From positions 59,445,001-59,509,000 of the forward strand of contig CM071596.1 in NCBI GenBank assembly GCA_036435485.1: 64,000 nucleotides of DNA. Direction: 5' to 3'. The translations under genes and the position numbers were made by a program. Source of the DNA: Saposhnikovia divaricata (taxonomy: Eukaryota; Streptophyta; Magnoliopsida; Apiales; Apiaceae). The notes under the pieces are model-generated. The model did not search any database. It was not told the origin of the DNA and saw only the letters and a list, made by a program, of their open reading frames with translations. Shown here in pieces: positions 12,835 to 23,784 of the stretch. Within the stretch, counting starts at the first letter, position 1. Each line of letters starts with the position of its first letter.

Positions 12835-13026
12835 CTGTTGTTGCTGCTGCTGAGCCAACAACTGCTGCTGTAATTGCTGTTGTTGCTGTGCTAGAGTAGC
12901 AGTCTGCTGAACAAGAGTTTGTAATATTTGTGCTAAGGCAGGGTCCATCTGACCAACAGGAGGTGGATTAGCTTGTTCACCCTGATCGGTGGTTCGGGTA
13001 TTTTGTTTCTTCTTTTTCGGAGGCAT
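12424..13026 (-). pseudogene. Element B gag N-terminal part, frameshifted
   Basis: I start at the ATG of MPPKKKKQN (13026); an in-frame upstream ATG at 13047 is also possible. The product has a basic start, a polyglutamine tract of about 40 residues, then the typical gypsy gag opening (KSFQAVKPPEFKGTADPVEA, WLKEMEK, YVSYFLKNEATYWWE). After ELFF the frame leaves the gag consensus, which continues in the pol frame at [16 protein letters not shown]. The switch lies in a run of six T (plus-strand aaaaaa near 12516-12521). A single-base length change in this homopolymer is the simplest cause. It would separate gag from pol in this copy unless ribosomes slip there. Confidence 0.85.
12776..12897. 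repeat. CAG/CAA repeat encoding polyglutamine in B gag
   Basis: This is a run of mixed ctg/ttg triplets on the plus strand (cag/caa on the coding strand), interrupted once by a short LLAQ segment. The mixed triplets make it less prone to slippage than a pure CAG run. The opposite strand gives a cysteine-only frame that is a shadow. Confidence 0.9.
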
Positions 13027-13047
13027 ATTTCTGAAATCAATGAACAA

Positions 13048-13551
13048 TTATATTAAATTCAAGTTCAGAAAATAATAGCTCGAAATGATCCAACTTAAAC
13101 AAACAATGCATATATTACTGAAAAGTAAATCGAGGTCTCCAACCAATATTCCGGTCAACAATTGATTCACAGGGTGCAATAGGATATCAATCCAAGGTTA
13201 CACAAGGTATTCACAAACGTTCAATAGGTACCATAAAGAAACAATAGTCATAATGCTAAGATCAAACATAGTATCGAAAGTAAAAACAATGCTAGAAGGA
13301 AATGGTGCTGAAAGTAAATATGAAACGAGCAGTAAATAAGATGCTTATGTAAATGACAGTATAAGGAAATTTAACACAGTTCTGCAAAAGTGATAATGAT
13401 ATATATAGATAGATCTGATACAAGCGTAAGAACAACGCTTCGGTAAGGGTACAAAATAATACTAAAAGAGGAGACTGCTAGCATCTAGTCACAGTACAAC
13501 AGATATATACAACAAAACTGGTTGCACTGCAAATCCCGACGTACTACTACT
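13048..13551 (-). other. Leader of element B between gag and CACTA1
   Basis: This non-coding, AT-rich stretch belongs to B's 5' untranslated region. It continues at 18898 on the far side of CACTA1. I see no other feature in it. Confidence 0.6.
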
Positions 13552-13569
13552 ACCCACTACACCATAAAC

Positions 13570-14010
13570 AGCCTACAGTAACACCAAAAAAATGTTACAG
13601 TAGGTACATTATATGTTACCTTAGGCCCATAAAGTAGCTAAGGTAACATTTTTCTGGTGATAGCTCTCAGCATGTTGCCTTAGGTGTCTAAGGTAACATC
13701 TTTGATCCCTAAGGTAACATGCAGTTTTATGTTACCATAGCTTCCTATAGTAACAAAAGTGAGGGTTATGGCAACTTAATACATATGTTACCTTAAAGGC
13801 CTGGATTGTTTTTAAAAAGAGTGGGGCCCACAATGGGGACCACAGTCGGGACCACAGTGGGGACCACAGTCTGGACCCCAATGGGGACCACTGTGAGCCC
13901 CACTGTGGGCCCCACTTTTGTTGGCAAAGTTGTATGGCCTATTGTAACATCTTTTATGTTACATTAGCTATTATGTAGCAACATTTCTGTAAGCTAAGGT
14001 AACATTTTTT
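13570..14010. repeat. Left subterminal repeats of CACTA1
   Basis: Short motifs of the type atgttacc(t)tagg and ctaaggtaacat recur about every 20-50 bases (for example near 13612, 13645, 13690, 13716, 13733, 13788, 13982 and 13999). Matching copies lie near the right end at about 18710-18860. Subterminal motif arrays are the binding sites of the accessory protein in En/Spm-type elements. Confidence 0.8.
13815..13918. repeat. GC-rich short repeats in left arm of CACTA1
   Basis: Some 100 bases of ggggaccaca/gtggggcccac units stand out from AT-rich surroundings and can fold back on themselves. CACTA3 has a comparable GC-rich block at 26047-26243, at a similar depth from its end once the TRIM insertion is discounted. 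Confidence 0.75.
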
Positions 14011-15249
14011 CCAGAAAAACATGAACAAAATAGCACACAAATTAACATGCTGTTCATTTCAAATCCAACACCACATTACATAATTATGATTAACATGCTG
14101 TTCATTCCAAATCCAACACCATTCTAAAATTACATCCATAATCCAAACATACAACCAATTCCTAAACATTCTAAACCAATTCACTACTACATAGTGAATA
14201 TACTAATAATTCACAAACTTAATTAGAACCAACTAGTTAACATCCATACTTAATAGTAGCCAAAGTTAATCAAAAAATATCATAATTTCGTCGTATAGTA
14301 GAAGGCACCGAGTATTGGCGGCCATTTTTTCTCTCTTGATCTTTTCCAACTGCTGGAGTCATTCCCTTATGCTTGGAATTCAGGTTCTAGTTGGTTTGTA
14401 CTTGTCTTGAATACTGCAAGAACAAAAATAAAATGAAATCAGTCCTACATCTAAAGCTCTAACTTTAGCGTAATAATATGTTTGCATTTGAACATCAAAA
14501 AATAGAAGAAATAGTAACAAGGACAAGACACAAACACATACTGACAACTGCCTCACCTTGAGGTTGTAAAATCACGGAAAATCAAAACAGAAGCCTCTGT
14601 AGCTTCATTTGCAAAATACTTGTATAGTTCAGAATTCTTCAGATATAAATCTGGAAAATCAGTCCAGATTTATTGTGATAAATACCGGATATGGTGTGAT
14701 AAATTTCTTCACATATTTAAGAACATTTGAATGTCCGAACACACTAAACAGATAACATTATCATATTATTCAAGTATGAAACAAATGCACGTAAAGGAAC
14801 ATGCAAACAATTCATTAAATCTGATCAGCCTAAAAACTTTAAAAATATTCCCTAGCTAATGTTCGTTTGTTCTTTTTACCGGATACCATTTTTTTGTACA
14901 AACTCTTACTACAAAAAAAAAAAAGACTAGTCAGGCTTATATATTCCTTCATTCCATGATAGATAAACTATGAAATTAAAGTGTAACTGGTGATTAAAGT
15001 GTAACTGGTGATTAGATATTCCTTCATTCCATGATAGATAACCTTAAAAAGTATAAACAATTCATATATAGTATCTATCATTTAAAATGCTACAGCCTTT
15101 TAAATATGATTGATTTTGATTCAGATGAGCTGTAGATACATTTGAAGCAACTATCTTACAAAGAAAACGCTAGATTACCGTATTAGGAAGATATGTTCTA
15201 GTTCCACCACGATATTAGTATCCATCATTAAAGATCTCAAAATATATAC
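14011..15249. other. CACTA1 interior, no gene recognised
   Basis: This is AT-rich sequence between the subterminal repeats and the EMSY-LIKE fragment. It may hold intron or 3' remnants of the captured gene. I could not recognise a coding exon in it. Confidence 0.45.
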
Positions 15250-15541
15250 CTCTACTTGGTTGTAGTCAGTTATAACAGCTTCATACAAGTTATACCTCAC
15301 AATTTTTTGCTTCTTTCCCTTGACTCGTGAGATAGGTCCTCGTCTTGCAGCTGATGAAGAAGGCTGGTTCTGTGCAGCCACTATTGGGTGAAAAGGAGAT
15401 GGTCCGCCAAAAGATTGAGAAGGTACTGATTGGTTTAACTTTTGTTTCTTGCGAGATGCTGAGACAGAGGGACTGGGTACTGGATCATGAACAGCTTGAC
15501 TATGTAAGCCAGGTTGAATTCCACCACCCTGTCTCCACTCC
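15250..15541 (-). pseudogene. Captured EMSY-LIKE (EML) gene fragment in CACTA1
   Basis: The minus strand reads from a TTAG acceptor at 15542 through EWRQGGGIQPG, SVSASRKKQKLNQ, SFGGPSPFHP and SSSAARRGPISRVKGKKQK to LYEAVITDYNQVE, then a GTATAT donor. From knowledge of the family, plant EMSY-LIKE proteins (ENT plus Agenet/Tudor-like, chromatin-associated) carry the same order: a Ser/Lys-rich linker with KKQK repeats, then a Tudor-like segment with YEAVITDYNPVEG. Here the linker runs almost directly into YEAVITDYN, so the bases that normally lie between them are missing or altered. Only a small middle part of the gene is present and there is no start. It is a captured fragment, not a working gene. 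Confidence 0.8.
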
Positions 15542-17550
15542 CTAATGGTGCCACAAAAGTTAATAATTAAGTAGCATGTCTTTAGATATGCTAAGTGACT
15601 GTATGTGAAACACTATGATAACAACTGTGAGAAGAACAACTAATCCTTATTCATTAAAATTCTTACCTCCACATTCTGGAAACAATAGCATTTAGCTCAA
15701 CTTTACTAGAATCAGATAGTTACATGTACTTTTTGTCGCTGCATTGAAACTGCCGGCAACACTGTTGTACTGTTCTCGTAATCATTATTCCCAATCCAAT
15801 ACAAATACCATCAAAGTTGTTATTCAGGTACAAACTTTAATGAATTGAAACAATTCCACCAGGCCTTGACATTCAACAAAGAAAACAAATAAATCAAACT
15901 TACTCCTCATGACCATGTATAAAGTAGAAACTAAGCTAAATCTTATATTTGACTAAGCTAAATCTATCAATTTTTAACAATAAGAACAAGATAAAACAGA
16001 TTATTGAGGATATTATACACAAATTTTTCTATCGACAATCTATGATATATGTCAGCTGAGATATTACTAATTGACTTTTAACTTTTGATTAAATTATACC
16101 AGGCACATAATCAAAAACTTTTGTGCCCAGAAGATGCAATTAAAATATCTCACACGTATACTTCTTGTCTTTAATTACCTGAATTCATTAAACATATCAG
16201 ATTGTTTAATCTACAAAGTCCGATACACACACATCATATACATAAAGAGACAGAGAGTAATAGAAAGGGGTATTTTATCACATAACATGCAGGCTCATAC
16301 ATCCCAAAAATGGCAATAACGTGGATCAGGATCCATCCTATGCATTATAGAGTACCAATAAAATGAGCAAGATCCTGAAGAAAAAGAACTCTGGAGATAT
16401 ACCCTGCAAGACAAGAGCCATTTTAACCGAACATTAAGGCACCGAGTACTCTGTATTTTTTTTAACTAACTTCTGACTGGATTAAGATTCCTGTATTTTT
16501 TCAAACAAGTATAAAGGGGAAGTACCAGTGCCCCTGCTAGGAAAGCCATGGATTTCTCACTCCAAGAGAAAAGCGTTCAACTTTATATCAAATGCACAAA
16601 ATTGTCAATTAAGAGAACAAGTGTCAAGACAGATAACATAATGTCTACTACACTGAAGAAAGAAAAGACATGAAGATATTAATTAGCATACATCTGGCTG
16701 TAAGGTCATACACAAAGGACAAAAAAGACTATGATCTGTAGAAATATAAATTTGGAACTTGCTGACAATGTGTACAACCTTTAGATCATAGCACAAAACA
16801 AGTATCCTTACTTGCAAAAAAAACAAAACAATGAGGAAGTATCACTCCATTTTATACTAAGCAACAAACAATAATTTCTGACAGTTAACGAAGTGCAAGA
16901 TCTTATACAATTTTAAGTGTGCTACTCGTTAGCCAGATAGGAGTGTTTTTAGGCCAATAACTAAATTAGTCTTGGTTGATTTCATCATGTACTCATCTAT
17001 ATAGTTATAAGACAAATTTGCCCAAAAAAAGACATCCATATAATATAATAAAGAAAATTAAAAGACTTACCTCTATGAGAAATATCCAGAAGTGTCATGC
17101 TGCCCTGCTAAAAATAATGAGTCTACAGAAGTGTGCTACTCTTGAGTCTACAGAAGATTTACAAAATTGTTAAAAATAATGAGTGAAGAAAAGAGAAAAT
17201 AATTCTGAAACGGATGAGAGAATTTCTAGCTAAGAAATTAATTTCATTAATAATATTAATTTACAAGTAAGAAGCATTCACTAAAGGTACTCCAATTTCT
17301 TTCACATGCCGTTTTACACTTCAAATGCAATTGCTTTAATTTTGTATATACGTTGACATTGTTAAAGTAGAGGTGCAAATTAATGTATAGCACAGGGCAC
17401 AAACCTTTTTAAAAACTGCACTTACAATTTGCAAACAAGATAGCGGCAGGCTCATCGCAAGGTGAAAATACCGACACAGTCATCATCAAAACAGCATTAT
17501 AAGTTCCACAAAATATGTAATTATGATACCAAGAAATTGAGTTAATATAC
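15542..17550. other. CACTA1 interior between captured fragments
   Basis: This is AT-rich sequence with intron-like character. Some minus-strand stretches are bounded by AG and GT (for example around 16520-16560), but I cannot assign them to a family. No transposase motif is seen. Confidence 0.4.
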
Positions 17551-17815
17551 CAGATGAATTGTCCGTAGTTTCAACTAACTTGTCGACAGGCTCATCGGAC
17601 GGTTCCTGAATCACAACTTTCTTCTTTTTCTTCTTCTTAGAGGGATCAAAGGGGGCAATCTAAAATTTAAGTAATTAAAATAAAAATTCAATTAAAACAA
17701 TCACTAGTAATTTAATAGCTCAAGAAATTGAAAGATAAAGGGATAGAGATAATAACTTACATCAGCAGACTCTTCCTTGATAGGGTTAACATTTTCATCA
17801 TCAGCTGTGTGTGGT
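17551..17815 (-). pseudogene. Captured eIF2-beta 5' exons in CACTA1
   Basis: Two minus-strand exons are visible. The first (about 17815-17761) encodes ADDENVNPIKEESAD and ends at a GTAAGT donor. The second (17659-17551) follows a TTTTAG acceptor and encodes IAPFDPSKKKKKKKVVIQ then EPSDEPVDKLVETTDNSSG, ending at GTATAT. From knowledge of the family, plant translation initiation factor 2 subunit beta begins with a short acidic stretch, then IAPFDP followed by a lysine block and VVIQ. That match is very specific. The expected initiator Met before ADDEN is not seen (ACA in its place). The mRNA-binding and zinc-finger domains of eIF2-beta are absent, so this is a captured N-terminal fragment. Confidence 0.87.
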
Positions 17816-17829
17816 CTGGCGTGCTGTCG

Positions 17830-18700
17830 TTGAAACAAAAAGGATGGAGGAACTGTGCTTAGTGAACTAAAAGAGGGGTAATTCCATTAGATGGACAAAC
17901 ATTTGAAATGATATTTCACATAAAATTAGCGAATGGAGTCTTCAGCAAAACACAGAGACCGAAGTAGTTAAACACGACCTTCAATTTTCTAGACAATCCC
18001 ACAATAATACCACAATAATACTCCCATTCACTAACCCAATCCCACTCCACTAAACCAAAAGAGGGCTATATTCCTCTAAATCGAAGCCCGAAATCTACTA
18101 AACCAAAGCCCCAAATCTGAATCCCCAGCCGAAGAATCCCTGAAATCGAAAAGAGAGATCAATTAGTCGAAGTTTAAAATTAACTAGTGAAGAAATCGAA
18201 TTGATTGAACTCAAAACGAAGAACCCCTAATTTGAAAGAGCCCCAATTTGAAGAAGTTTAAGCCTCAAATACGTATTAATATGAAGAAAATTACAAAGAA
18301 ATTGAGGGAAATAGTTTTAGGAGAGAGGGGGAGAGAGTTTTATGAAAGAGATGGAGACTCGAGGGAGAGAGACAGTGAGCGCGAGAGAGTTATGTGTTGT
18401 TAAGACTGAAATTTTTAATCTGGGCGGCGGGCGCTAGTTTTTGCCGCTCCGAAATTTCACCTATTTGCGTACCATTTAATATTATTATAAATATATTATT
18501 AATTTTTGATTTTTTTAGAATTTTTCTTTTTAAATTTAATAAATAAATAGAATCTGAATAATAATAATTATTATTATATTTAAAAATAAAAAATCATTTA
18601 CTTGGTAAACTTTTACTTTTTATAAAAATGAAATATTTTAAAGGTAAAAATGATTTTTAAATAATTAAAAAAAATTGGTTAAAAAATTATAAATTGAGTT
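17830..18700. other. CACTA1 right interior
   Basis: This stretch lies upstream of the captured eIF2-beta exons. 17940-18400 includes GA-rich stretches and could be the captured promoter or 5' UTR of that gene. 18470-18690 is extremely AT-rich. No reading frame is recognisable. Confidence 0.4.
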
Positions 18701-18894
18701 TATGAATGTTCTAAGGTAACATATCATGTATGTTGCTAACATTCAACACTTTAAAGCTAAAGTAACATCATATTTGTGTCTAAGGTAACACAAAAAACAA
18801 AATGTTATAGTAGGTCCAAAGTTACATGCTAAGGTAACATAATTTAGCAACACGCATGAAAAATATGTTCCCGTAGGTCATATATGGCGTAGTG
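18700..18894. repeat. Right subterminal repeats and terminal inverted repeat of CACTA1
   Basis: Motifs ctaaggtaacat, ctaaagtaacat and gtctaaggtaacac repeat here in the orientation opposite to the left arm. The last bases, tatatggcgtagtg, are the inverted counterpart of CACTAC(A/G)CCATA at 13555. Confidence 0.88.
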
Positions 18895-18904
18895 ACCCTA
18901 ATCA

Positions 18905-19374
18905 TCACTGGTCATCATCGTCATCCGACTCCCCCCGCCAAGCTGATCCCAGAATGCTCTCCAGCTCTGCCGTCACCAGACCTAGAGTCACCTGCTGTGT
19001 CACGAATGCCGGCTCATCTCGGGATCTAATCCGTCCCCGCCTAATGACAACACGTCTAAGAGCTCGTACTCGCCTCCGGACATCCTCCAGCTCAGCTACC
19101 GCTCTATCTCGATCTCTAGCCCGGTCCTCCTCCCCAGCCCTCATAGCCCTCAACTCTGCCATCTGCCCTAAGAGATAGTCCCTCTCTCGGGCCACTCGCT
19201 CGTACACATGATATGGAACAGGCTGAGGAGTATACTGATATGCTGGCCCATTCACCGAGCCCTGCGATCCTACGAACGGCTGCATAACCCCTGGGGAAAT
19301 CTGCCGCGGTACAGAAGCCCCTCCTTCCGGATCCTCGTCCGGGTCTGAATCGGACAGAAGCAGGTGCCTGAAGT

Positions 19375-19433
<59 letters not shown>

Positions 19434-19450
19434 GACTTCCTATCTCTCAC
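18905..19450 (-). CDS. Extra ORF between PBS and gag of element B, function unknown
   Basis: The frame has 181 codons. It opens 70 bases inside the PBS, passes through a (TA)n microsatellite (alternating I and Y residues), then encodes a non-repetitive part. That part has an acidic/Pro stretch (SDSDPDEDPEGG), YHVYERVARERDYLLGQMAEL, then an Arg/Glu-rich likely coiled coil with RDRDRAVAELEDVRRRVRAL, and an acidic end (ESDDDDDQ). I do not recognise the family. Additional ORFs upstream of gag are known in some plant gypsy elements, so it may be a real accessory frame of this lineage; it may also be a chance ORF. The useful start may lie after the microsatellite. CACTA1 lies just past its stop. 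Confidence 0.5.
19377..19429. repeat. (TA)n microsatellite in the leader of B
   Basis: This is an uninterrupted at/ta run of about 53 bases inside the extra ORF. Confidence 0.95.
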
Positions 19451-19521
19451 GAAACAATCCTAACCTTTCTCATAACTCTACCCCGACTCCCCACCTAATT
19501 GTTTCAGTGACTGTGACCTGT

Positions 19522-19534
19522 GGCTCTGATACCA
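19522..19534 (-). promoter_or_regulatory. Primer binding site of element B
   Basis: Plus-strand ggctctgatacca is the reverse complement of TGGTATCAGAGCC, matching the 3' end of initiator tRNA-Met. It lies 3 bases from the LTR edge at 19538. Confidence 0.92.
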
Positions 19535-19537
19535 ACT

Positions 19538-22500
19538 TGTAACACCCTCACTTGCCAACAATAATAATAATAACTTTTATACTCAATTAAACATTAATAT
19601 AGAAGAAATTTTAGAAATTTCGGCATGATGTAATCATAAACCGAACTAACCACCTGCTCAAACAACTACGTATAACTAAAACAGTCCACAAGCGCATGTT
19701 ATACTAAACCATAAGGAAATAAAACCATAACAGCCCAGACCGCTCACAGGTCACTGTATGAAACAACTACCAATAGCTATTACAACCCAGAACTGAATCA
19801 AATAATATACAACCCATTTAATGTGATAATCTGCCTAATAATACAGACATAATATAAACAAAGATATATGCTCACTACCCATCCAACCACCTCGACCCTC
19901 TGACTGCCTCGGTGACTACCCCAACCAGACGGGCCACTTCTTCTAGACATCTCCAGGCTTAGCTGAGGAAACAGAATTAGCAAGCAAGTGAGCCAAAGTG
20001 CTCAGCAAGTATATATATATATGAAATTAAAACATCAACAACTGACATGTCTGCAAGATTGTCAAGAATTAACAATCAACAATATATAAGCTCAATTGAA
20101 AGTTCATCTTTTGTCTGAATCATAAAGTAGAAGCGGATTGGACTATCATGCATTTTATAAATAAAACAATTATAAGGTTAGGCTGCTGATCAGTCACGCA
20201 CTAACCCCGGACAAACGCACACAGCAATGTCCTTAATGGATCCACGGCACACATTGGCCTTAATAATTCCTGACCACGAATCTGGTCCGACCCTTACGGT
20301 CCACATTTTAAAAAAACTAACAGTCCAATCCTAACTAGACATCAGGTGTCGGAACAATCGACCACCTCAACTGCCAAACACTCTGGACACTTTCGTTCCA
20401 GGTCAACATCCAAATCTCGCAAAGTAAAATAAGGTCGGGGAATTTCTGAGTTAGATATCGACAAGTTCAATATATATAAAGGGGTATTGATTTAGGTCAA
20501 GCCACTAAAAGGATCAACGTAAACAATATAACCGATTCGGGGTATAACAATTGAATATTCGAAATTAATGGAAATTAACAGAACAGTTATATCAAGGATA
20601 AATCAACGAGTATAAGAATCAAGTTATGATAATCATAATTCACTTGAAAGATAAGTGAAGTGGTTTACTTGCAAGAGAGGTGGAACAATATGCTTGCAAG
20701 GGATATGGATGTAATCAATTCACTAAAAGAATCAACAATTCAGTAGAATCAATTCGGGGTATAACAATTATGTATTCGAAATTTCGGGAAATTAACAGAA
20801 CAATTATAGCAGGAATAATTCGAATGAACAAATGAATCAGGTTTTATAATCATAACTCATTTAAAAGATAATTGAAACAATTTACTTGCCTTAACTAGAC
20901 AATCACAGAATCCGAAGTGTCTTTACGTCCTCAGCTTTAGCCTTCCCTTTATCCACGGAATCTACACACAATATAACACTATTTTAGAATCCTGCTCAAA
21001 ATTCACTAATCAAAGTAAACATTCCACTTAGTCTACCCCTGCGAATAGTTCCCTAATTTATGTTTATTTAATCATATAATCACATTGACACATACTACAT
21101 AGATTTTAAAATATGAAGCCCGACTCACAACTCGTATAAATTGTATAATTATACATACTCATTCCAAGAAATGATTTTTTTAATATATATTTTAGAAAAA
21201 TTTTGACGGCATCCCCTTTATACGGGGGACTGCCAGTCGGGATACAGCCGACACAACCAACGTAATCATCAATTAACAATTAAATCCATATTTCAAATAA
21301 CGTTCCCAATTCATTATAATCTCAATCCATTACAGTTTAAATAATTAATACTAAATCGATAATAATAACAATTTATTAGATAATTAACAAATATTAAATA
21401 TTAAACAATTTTTGGCTTAGAAAATAATCATCATCGCCAAATTTCCCGACTCAATTTAATATCATCGTCGAGGGCAAAATCTCGAGGGTTCCCATATATT
21501 TAGGGCTTCCGACTCGAGACTCCGCACATATAATTTTATTTGGACAATTACAATTAATCTCATGAAAACAGTCAAAGTATTGATTAAATCCTCATATGTT
21601 CTGAAATGCCAAAGCCACCATATTCGAACATGAATTAACAGGACTCATCAACATTGAGCCAACAACAACAATTACTCGACCACATAACCACAAACAGGAA
21701 CATGATCGAACCACAATTAAACAGAGTAATGGACATAGCAGTAGTACCAAATTGATACTAACTCAACACAAGGAATTTTACACCCCGAATTGGCAGGATT
21801 TCAAGGCTCAATAACCGGCTTTTTAATCACATCAACACAACAAGGACAACAGTAAGAACAGTACAGGGAAAACGAAATGGGGAAGGGGGAAGGAACCGGT
21901 TACAACAAGAGAAGCAACACACCCACACAGTAATTTGTACCACACACACGCTGCACACAACGCAGCACATATACGAACACATATAAGCACAACCATAACA
22001 AACTCTGTAAACACTTGCTTCGAGCTATCAACAACACAAGGGAACGATCCAAGAAAGCTTAAAACAGAGCTACACTGGTGGTCGAAGGTTCGACCGAGAG
22101 AGATGCTATGAGAGATTGACTAGGGAGAGAGGGATCGAATGAGATTAGAGAGGGGAGAGAAGTCTCTAGAATGGGTCAATTGAACTGAACCTGGGAAATT
22201 AGGGATTTAGGGGGGGGGTTAAATGAATTTGGGGGGTTTTTAAAAATAACTCACAATTTCTTTTCTAAATGATGCTAAATTAATCCCTAATTTCACAATA
22301 AAAATAAAATAGGGTGGAATATTAAAATTTAAAGTTTTAAAATGAAGTATGAAAAAAATTACGATCACCCACATATTTTAAAATATTTTTAGGATAAAAA
22401 ACGAATTAAATACGGATTTTACAAGATTAATCCATAAAATGAAACATAATTCATAAAAATCATTTTAAAATCCTTAAAAATCAAAACAAATCCATATAAT

Positions 22501-22804
22501 ATTTTTAAAACTCAAATAAACTAATAAAGTTAATAATACAAAAGATTTCATAATTTTTACTAATTCCGATGATTTTATAAAATTCTCAGAAAGTAAATAT
22601 AACGATATTAATTAGGAAATAAATTCCAAAAACATAATTAAAAACAGTCGGGCTTACATAACATATATAAAACATCAACCAAACCTCCAAACATTATTCC
22701 ACAATATAATACTTCCTCAATCAATTCACACACCACATAATTTATTTAATATAAAATAGATAACTTTTAGTAATTAAATATTCTGAACTTTCTAAGGCGT
22801 TATA
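19538..22804 (-). repeat. 5' LTR of element B, complete (3267 bp)
   Basis: It runs on the plus strand from tgtaacaccctcac to taaggcgttata. On the minus strand it therefore starts TATAACGCC and ends GGTGTTACA. The right portion, 21092-22804, has its twin at 6618-8332. The ATACT at 21092 marks the position where element A entered the other copy. Long LTRs of this size fit Tekay-type elements. Bases 22805-22809 (tcaaa) would be B's own target duplication, but the partner is outside the window. Confidence 0.92.
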
Positions 22805-22844
22805 TCAAACATTAAAAACATGTGAATTTGCGAGAACTCTTTAA

Positions 22845-23430
22845 GGGGTAGTTTGGTTTAGAAAGCGGTATGCATTTGAAATGTTATGTTGGTATAGGAT
22901 TGAGATATTATTCTTGATATCATGTGTTTGGTTCAGTGTTGGAATGAATTTGTTTAATTTAAAATATAATTGATAATTCATTTTTTTATTAATATTTTTG
23001 TGTGTAAATATACATTATACATCAAATTTAGGTTATTATACAATTTAGAAACAAAAAAATTACTATTAAAAGTATATTATTGGTAAATTATAATTTGACC
23101 AATTAAATAGTAATTTAATAATTTAAAAAAAAATAATACTAATTAGTATTAAATATAAATAACTAAAATATATTTAAGATTAAACAATATCATATTTAAA
23201 ATATTTGTGTTGAGATTGTATTTAATTTTATAAAAACAAATGTAATAAAATAAAATTTAATTTGATATCCATACCCCTTCCTCAAATCCACCTCCTTATC
23301 AAATCTCATTCCTGATGAATTTCATGTATAAGTTTCAGATTAAAAAAAATTATCAACCAAATAATAGGTATGGGTTTAAAATGAACGAAATCCATACCAG
23401 AATCAATCGAACCAACCAAAAGGGGGGAAA
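22845..23430. mobile_element. Degenerate TIR element, MITE/hAT-like
   Basis: The left edge ggggtagtttggtttagaaag with ggtatgcatttg is mirrored at the right by cgaaatccataccag and gaaccaaccaaaa. That gives imperfect terminal inverted repeats with TTTGGTT and GGTATG(C/G)ATTT blocks. The interior is non-coding and very AT-rich. GTTTGGTT-type ends are common in plant hAT and PIF/Harbinger MITEs. The target duplication is not clear, so family and edges are uncertain. Confidence 0.4.
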
Positions 23431-23432
23431 TT

Positions 23433-23766
23433 TGTTGAGAACCGGTGACTCCGAAAATCTTGTACTAAAAAGTAAAAATTAAATTAAGCCAAATCTCATA
23501 AAAAGTTCTCCTTGTTATATATTATGTTGAATGAGTCATTTACTTACTTATTAATGCATATAACCTTTGCATTTACTTTATTCATTTAGCTTTAAAGTTA
23601 GCACTTGTAACTTGTATTTTGCATCCTATATAAAGCCAAAAGTACAAGTCTAATATTGTGTGATATAAACAAGTTATATAAATATGAAATGAGTTTCTCT
23701 CTTCCTTTTATTATCTACTTTCTCTTAAATTTTCTCTCACTATATAATTATTATTATTATATAACA
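23433..23766 (+). repeat. Copia-type LTR remnant (334 bp)
   Basis: The stretch starts TGTTGAGAACCGG and ends TATATAACA, with a TATA-like tatataaag near 23630. Immediately after it, cgttatcagcacaagaag (23767-23784) matches the priming site class used by many plant copia elements (internal tRNA-Met sequence, TTATCAGCACGA type). Immediately before it, aaaaggggggaaatt looks like a polypurine tract. No gag or pol follows; the element is truncated after some leader sequence. Confidence 0.65.
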
Positions 23767-23784
23767 CGTTATCAGCACAAGAAG

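Larger units (their letters stand above)
13555..18894. mobile_element. CACTA1: non-autonomous CACTA transposon carrying gene fragments (Pack-CACTA)
   Basis: The left end begins CACTACACCATAAACAGCC. The right end, reversed, begins CACTACGCCATATATGACC. A 3-bp duplication ACC flanks both ends (13552-13554 and 18895-18897). Subterminal regions hold many copies of a GTTACCTTAG-type motif in opposite orientation at the two ends. The length is 5340 bp. No transposase frame is present, so it would depend on proteins supplied in trans. The interior holds minus-strand pieces of at least two cellular genes. It interrupts the leader of element B and is younger than B. Confidence 0.92.
6618..22804 (-). 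mobile_element. Element B: Tekay/Del-type Ty3/gypsy chromovirus
   Basis: The parts from right to left are: 5' LTR 19538-22804, PBS 19522-19534, an extra ORF 18905-19450, a leader (split by CACTA1), gag 12424-13026, pol 8373-12515, PPT, and a 3' LTR starting at 8332 that is cut by element A at 6618. The pol order protease-RT-RNase H-integrase with a C-terminal chromodomain-like segment places it among chromoviruses. The 1.7 kb shared by the two LTRs differs at only about a dozen positions by eye, so B is young. A and CACTA1 are younger still. The outer end of its 3' LTR lies beyond A, outside the window. Confidence 0.92.

Noticed and set aside
12632..12853. Cysteine-only open frame on the plus strand
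   Set aside because: It is the antisense of the polyglutamine tract of B gag.
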